A stretch of DNA of 64,000 nucleotides from the NCBI GenBank assembly GCA_015680685.1, contig MNCI01026937.1, positions 534,449 to 598,448 on the forward strand. Direction: 5' to 3'. The notes under the pieces were generated by a model. The model saw only the letters and a program-made list of their open reading frames with translations. It made no database searches and was not told the DNA's origin. Shown in pieces: positions 58,329 through 64,000 of this stretch. This DNA is from Gnetum montanum. Its lineage: Eukaryota > Streptophyta > Gnetopsida > Gnetales > Gnetaceae. Position numbers and translations under genes: made by a program. Every line of letters starts with the position of its first letter. The stretch's first letter is position 1.

Positions 58329-58813
58329 GACATATAGAAATCATTAACAAAGATGGTAATTTTAAAATAGCAGAGTTTTAAAATTAAACTTAGTGTCTAA
58401 ACAATAACAGTAACAGATTCTGAAACTGGGAAGAAAATAACTGCAATTTAAAGAAAATAGCCTTGAAATGAAATAAGTTTTGTAATTGAACGTATATAAT
58501 AACTGGTAACTTAAAAGTGAATGATATAAACAATACAAACAAAGGGCTTTGTAAGTAACGCATTTCTTTTTAATACAAATGACTACAAGCTCTCATCTGT
58601 TGGAACAATAATAAAAAAAGGTTACAATAAAGACTTATCTCACAGCCCTTGACAAAACAGCTTCTGGTAGCACCTTCAAAACTGGTCCAGTAATAAATCC
58701 AGACAAAGGATTGCTGAAAGCTCCCTTATCACTCGCTAGCCGAACCCAGAACCCTCCATTTTCTGCCCTAGATCTTTCTTTTATCATGCCTACAGGCTAT
58801 TCGCGCTTCGTTG

Positions 58814-59130
58814 CTCAGAGCTGTTCGTATTCGCTGGCCACGTGATGTCTTCCATCCTGTTGTAACCTGCATCTTCATCTTCATACAGGAATGAGAGAAG
58901 AAATTTTCCGATAAAACAATCTCAGAGATGTTCGTATTCGCTCGCGGCTTGGCGTCCTTCATCCTGTTGTAACCTGCATCTTGAAAAAAAAAACAAGAAG
59001 AAAATTAAAAACGCAACTAGCAGTATTGTTGTTCATACAGGAATGCGAGAAGAAATTTAAACGTTTTGCTTGCCCAAACGTTAACTGGAACACACTCCTC
59101 CCTTTTTATTCTGATAAAACAATCCCATAG
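58814..59130 (+). repeat. Tandem duplication of about 107 bp, second copy expanded
   Basis: Unit 1 (58814-58920) and unit 2 (58921 to about 59130) share CTCAGAG.TGTTCGTATTCGC, TTCATCCTGTTGTAACCTGC, CATACAGGAATG.GAGAAG and GATAAAACAATC. Unit 2 has two extra inserts, one A-rich. Confidence 0.75.
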
Positions 59131-59426
59131 CTATTAAAAGATTTCATGTTGTTTTATCAAAAACATAGTAAACATGCATAATAGAATACCAGAAAGACCG
59201 TAGCCATAGTAAAAATTTCAAATTACAAGTTACGAAAAAGAAAAAAGAAACGCAGTATTTGAAGAAGCATGACAAAGCAACATTAGTGTTTTGCTAGTTT
59301 ATTCCAGCATCTCCCACTAATAAAATTTCCGTTTTGATTAAAATAAATTTAACGTCCCAGTTTTCTGAACCATGAACATTCGTAAATTTTAAATCCTGAA
59401 TCTATGTCTAAATCAATTCCAAAAAT

Positions 59427-59834
59427 TTGGCACGGTTACATATGTCGTTGGCGAAGAGCGTGTCCCAGAGAAAGGCAGAGCAAGCACTGTCTCAGATGCA
59501 ACCGCTGACAGAGCCACTGCCAATCCCTGCGCAATGCATGATGCCACGATGCAGCAGGATCTGCGGAGACCTGGACTATTTTCATCAGCTCAGCAGCAGC
59601 CAACATCACTGTGGCCTGGAACACCCCTGCACCCATGAATGCCAGGAACCCGGAATAATCTGTGAAATTGTTACTCAGATGAAACGAGAGCAGCGTCAGT
59701 TCCATGGAATCAGGGGCTCCTTTATTTACGTGAGGACCAGCATGGCCTTAAGAGGGAATGCTGCGTTGTTGTTCCAGCCTACAGCAAAACCCACGCCGGA
59801 CCGCAGCTGCATACAGCAGTTCACACAAGCTTAA
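59427..59834 (+). pseudogene. Cys/His-rich coding fragment (possible zinc-binding protein)
   Basis: An open frame in a locally GC-richer segment; the first true ATG is at 59442. Numbering from 59427, Cys37, Cys42, Cys46, His53, His60/61, Cys62, His66, Cys68, His70, Cys72 and Cys79 form a dense metal-binding-like pattern (HHCGLEHPCTHEC, then GIIC), followed by QMKREQRQFHGIRGSF. This resembles Cys-rich segments of some large plant and fungal proteins, but I cannot name the family. There is no clear promoter, intron or extension, so it is probably a gene fragment. The reverse-strand frame over the same bases has no such pattern. Confidence 0.35.
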
Positions 59835-62011
59835 CATATCAGTGCACAAGTCAGATCAGTGTTGTAACTGTCAAATTATGCTATGCTTCAAACATGGCGA
59901 TCTGCCACTTCCACAGGCTTGGAAACCACCGAGGACCATGATTAGGTTGAAGTTGACGCAACGGAGTAGGTTAGGTTGAAGATATACATGAATGTGAAAT
60001 CTACCCTAAAAAGAAGTAAAAGAGTGAAAAACAGATGGAATGCAAGTGGTGTTCGGAACGGCAGTATAGCAATAAATAATGAGAAGTTTATGGCTTGCAG
60101 GCAGGTTCGTTACGGCGTCAGTGACTGATGATTGACGACGGAGCTTAAGGCCAACCAGTGGAAACAGGTATGAGAAAGAAAGACGCAAAGTTTGTTGCAG
60201 CAGCTTGCAACAACATTTTTACTGCGTTTGGGCAGCCACAAGAACAACGCCAGAAGCAGCGCATGGATTGCAACTTGTTCAATTGATGGAAGTGTAACAT
60301 GCTGAGAAAACGTGCAAATTGATGGATTGCAACTTGTTCAATTTTCCGTTTCTGCCTTCTGGCAACTTTGGGTTTCTTTTAGGTAATAATATTTTACCGC
60401 GACTTTAATTGGATTCTTTGACGGCAAAGTCAGTAGCCTAAATTGGATTTCGTACATATACATTTTAGCATTAATTTGATTTTTAAAATGCAAAGTTAGT
60501 AGTCTTATAGTATGACACGCCACCAGGCCATGTCCGTTTGCCGCACAGCAGGTAAATACAGTTACTACCCCAAAAAAGCAGTCTTCATGTCACCTCAGGC
60601 ATTTGACTGGACATGTTAAGCTATTCAACTTCGGAAACGAAAATGGCGGAGGCTCTAATTGCATGTAGCATGAGCTGCAGCAACCATGCCACCAGATTGT
60701 AATAATATGTATGTTTTCCCTTCAAAATTCAGACAGTAGGCACAGCTGAAATTGCCTTAAATTCAAGATACTAGAAGCTCCATGGATCTGACTCTTCCCA
60801 GATTTCATTTCTGAAGTTGCAGCATTCGTCAATGTTTATTTCTGTCAATGTTTACGTTATTTAAGTTTTAAAACGGAGGCTCAATGTTCATCTTGTGATT
60901 AAAAGAAAAATTAATAATCATTGTTTTATCTTTTTGCAAATAAAATAGGTTGGCTACAAAATTTTTTGATGGGCAGAATCTTCACAATATCTTTATACAT
61001 ATATAACGAGAATATCTAAGTTTTGCGACATAAATGAAACCCTTTTCTACTTTTACAATGAACAACAGACGCCATGCAATGAAACTGAACACATGAAAAC
61101 GCTAAATGCAGTTTACCCTCTTGGTTCCTAAAGGCAAGATTTGCGAGAAGATCTAAGTTTTGCGAATGTCAGCTTAACTATCCGTAATCCATATTTTATT
61201 ATTGGAGGTTTGTGTTGGTTATAAGGTTAATGTATGAAACCATAGAACTTTATGTTTATAATAAGAAAATACTCCACCCTCAAAATTATGAATTACAAAT
61301 ATTGATTGTAGATACAAGTAATGTTGAAATTATTGCTAGGAAAAAATGAAAATTGCTAAGTTACATTTTTTTAATTCTATTTGAAAACACATTGGCGAAG
61401 AAAACTAATAGGTTGCCTTTATAACTTGGAATCTAATATATAGCCTCTTTCCTAATCAACACAATATTTCAGCTTGTTGCAAATTTGTTGCTTACAATTT
61501 CAATGTCTATATCTGGTTTTCTTTCTTTTTTTACGAGTAGATATGTTAATAATCATGGCCCCATGAGAGCATGGGAAGTGATGATATCAACAATGTCTTT
61601 GTTGCAATTTCATGACATTGTTGCTTTTGTGTGAGTTCTAAGGTATCTAACCTCTAGTCCAATCTACCTCAAATTTTCATAGCATCTATAGCATTTATAA
61701 AAATTGTAGCATTTATAAAAATTGTCTTTTAACCTCAATTGACACTAACTCTCCTTGGTAGGTGGTCGCATTTTAAAAGATTAGAACTATTCACCTAAAA
61801 TCAAGATGATGGACATTGCATGTGAAATCCTTGTAAACTTGTTCCAGGGCATAGCCATAATAGCAATTGCTACTACAAGCAACAACTATAAATTTGTATA
61901 TAGGAAGGTTCACAAGCCTTTGAAATCGTAAAGTGTAGAGCCTTCGAATAGGGAAAATAACTTTCATGATAGACATTTGTGAACATTTGCTCTATTAACA
62001 ACAAGCATCTT
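59835..62011. other. Intergenic DNA, no gene recognised
   Basis: Non-coding by eye. A 22-bp direct repeat, ATGGATTGCAACTTG plus TTCAATT, occurs at 60263-60284 and 60322-60343. The rest is AT-rich single-copy-looking sequence up to the LTR of G. Confidence 0.5.
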
Positions 62012-64000
62012 TGATGAGTGACGAGGTACCCCTACACTCAACCATACGAATACGAGCGTTTCACACACGATACGGTCGAACTCCAAGGACCAAGTGCTTA
62101 TGCACCTTAATGGAACACTCAGGGTTAATCAATCGTTGTCTTCCCAAACTTACTTGTATTGTCACGGTTGTATAGTTAAGTAAGCTTGAGGTATATGATT
62201 TTTATAGTTTTTGTATTTTTTATGTCTTCTACTAATAAAGGAGAGGGAGAGAGGACTAAGTGGCTAACTTAAATTAACTATTCATTAACTAAGTTCTAAA
62301 TGTTCCTAACACTAGTATTCGTTCCCACTTGCCGTACACATCTTGAACCAGTGCAACACTGCTGGGGTTACCAAACGCTAATTGTTACTAGGTTACCAAG
62401 CGCTATACGCATGCTTGAAGTGGTCGTACTGAGTGTATTTAACTAAGGGGGTTGAAGGTTGAGAAAGATATTAATTAACTAGGAAAGCGTTAAACAATAA
62501 TTAATTGTTAATTAGCTTAATCTATATGTTGCAAGGTTTATCATAAAGTTCATCTTTATTGTCGTACATAAAATTATGCTCAGGTACAAATTGCTCGAAT
62601 AAAGATCCGTTCACTCTATGACTCCTACTGCGGGTGCACAGAAATAATTCTAACTATGGAATGACTAAATTGTAAGAGTCTGGCTAAGGGTCTAAATCTA
62701 ACTTGTGGAACCAAGGGCGTCGCCTCTTATTTATAGAAGATGAGGCAAGATGCAATATTGCGTATGCGATATCACGGTTCATCATACCCCCATGACTAAA
62801 TGAAAACTCATCCTCGAGTTCTTTACAAAATATTGGGAAGGTATGGGATTATTGACTTGAATGACAACTAATGGTGAATGGGATGACATGTGAATGGATC
62901 AACATTACAATGCATGACAATATTAGTGTTCATGACTACAAGAGTGAACACTATACACAATTGACATCCAGCCTTATTTGGCAACTGAGAGAGAAGAGAG
63001 AGAGAGAGAAAAGGAGAAGACGTGTTGCTGCCAACGCTAAGATTGCGCCTTTCGTTGTTCATCCATGGCTGTGCCATCAATCTTGTTCATTGCACAACCA
63101 TTCTAGCACTAATCCATCCTAAGTGTTTCCTCCAGGTCCCGTCCATTGCTGTATCATTACCATCTACACACACAACATAGTCACATATGAGCAAGGATAA
63201 GTAAATCACAATACAGTTGATACCTTGCCTCGGTGTAAGCTCCATTGGCTAAGTTGTGATATGGCCAATATGGATTCTAGAGATATAACATTGGTGACTA
63301 CCCAAGATGTAGGGGATAGGAAAAAATAAAAAAATTGGACCAGGGCCCCCATGACTAAGAGCGATCCTCCAGTAGCGATAGAATGGAAAAAGATAAGGAA
63401 TAAGAAAGATGGAGAAAAAGAAACAACAAAAACATCGATAAAATGGATGTCATAGATGAGAATGAACAAACCAAATGTTGATTGCAGAAATGTTCAAGGT
63501 AAAGAAGTTAACTGATGCACCAAATAGGAATGCCAGTGGATCCTCCCCAAAGCAGGCTCATGCCCTTTATGCCCTGACAAACCCACATTCAAAGAGTCTG
63601 TAGGCTCTGGAAATGTCATTTGGAAGCAAGAGTTAAAGTCTTAACCACAACAATTTACCAAAGAGAAAACAATGCATCAACCAAAATATAGACTATTGAT
63701 ACAATGGACAATGAAGTGGAAAATGGAGAAAGAATGATGGGGAGAAGAGAATGGAATGGAGTCCCAAGAACAAGGTGGTGTACAACCCCTTGTGTATGTA
63801 TGGTTAATGTGACTGAGTAGATCTCATTCCAAATCTAGCCTCAAACAATCCACATCCAATGACTTCGCATTAATACACTTAGCCAATCCATCCACTTGAA
63901 GTAACAAGAATGCTTCTGCCAAAGAGTCACCACCATTCTGAGGAAAATGAGAAAAGGAGAAGTAGGAAGCGAGAAAGGGCCTTAGTTAGAGGGAACATGT
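62012..64000 (-). mobile_element. Element G: Athila-like element, 3' LTR and 3' UTR (window-truncated)
   Basis: The LTR at 62012-62784 (773 bp) is collinear with the C LTRs, with the TATA core at 62736-62723 and only two RATATY units before the LTR start. The polypurine module (62785-62822) and 3' UTR follow, matching C 24487-25700. The left flank is ATCTT (62007-62011); the partner target site is outside the window. Confidence 0.88.

Noticed and set aside
59436-59705. Minus-strand 89-codon frame over the Cys/His-rich fragment
   Set aside because: No motif is visible, whereas the plus frame has an ordered Cys/His pattern; probably a shadow.

Overview
The window looks like nuclear DNA from a seed plant with a large, repeat-rich genome. 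A gymnosperm such as a conifer or yew is my best guess, but that is an inference. Nearly everything is old, decayed Ty3/gypsy LTR retrotransposons of two lineages, nested in each other. There are GT-AG introns and no operons. No long intact gene survives. The retroelement and gene frames are broken mostly by nonsense codons rather than indels, as expected after long C-to-T decay of methylated repeats.

Layout, left to right. 1-7426: element A (+), an Athila-like relative with an integrase-bearing pol end, an internal promoter-like segment, a 948-codon accessory frame, a polypurine tract and a 3' LTR. 7427-7591: the 3' tail of a second Athila-like element (E, +). 7592-50120: element D (-), a Tat-lineage element with its 3' LTR and pol on the left (7592-13679) and protease, gag, primer site and 5' LTR on the right (44197-50120). 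The two halves are separated by a 29-kb block. That block holds an 8-exon (+) gene of unknown family (14500-43561). Exon 4 of this gene is split by element B (+, Tat lineage, 16883-41099, LTRs of about 1.94 kb). B is itself split by element C (-, Athila-like, 23530-33493). The order of insertion is therefore D, then the gene block, then B, then C.

50121-51145: a truncated Athila-like 3' end (F, -). About 51146-52850: a LINE reverse-transcriptase fragment (-). 52851-62011: AT-rich DNA with no clear gene apart from short tandem duplications and one Cys/His-rich coding fragment near 59440. 62012-64000: the LTR and 3' region of another Athila-like element (G, -), cut by the window end.

The most interesting signals are as follows. 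(1) The 8-exon gene has matching intron phases at every junction (3078 nt, 1026 codons), and its exon 4 frame is restored exactly if B and one 5-bp target duplication are removed. (2) Each LTR family carries its own array of short CpG-containing motifs directly upstream of its TATA box. The same family-specific motifs recur next to the accessory ORF of A and inside intron 1 of the gene lying in D. This arrangement suggests, but does not prove, a cis-array plus trans-factor control system carried by these elements. (3) A second motif family (ATGAC..TTAAACTA) forms arrays on both sides of the RT-integrase module in B and D.
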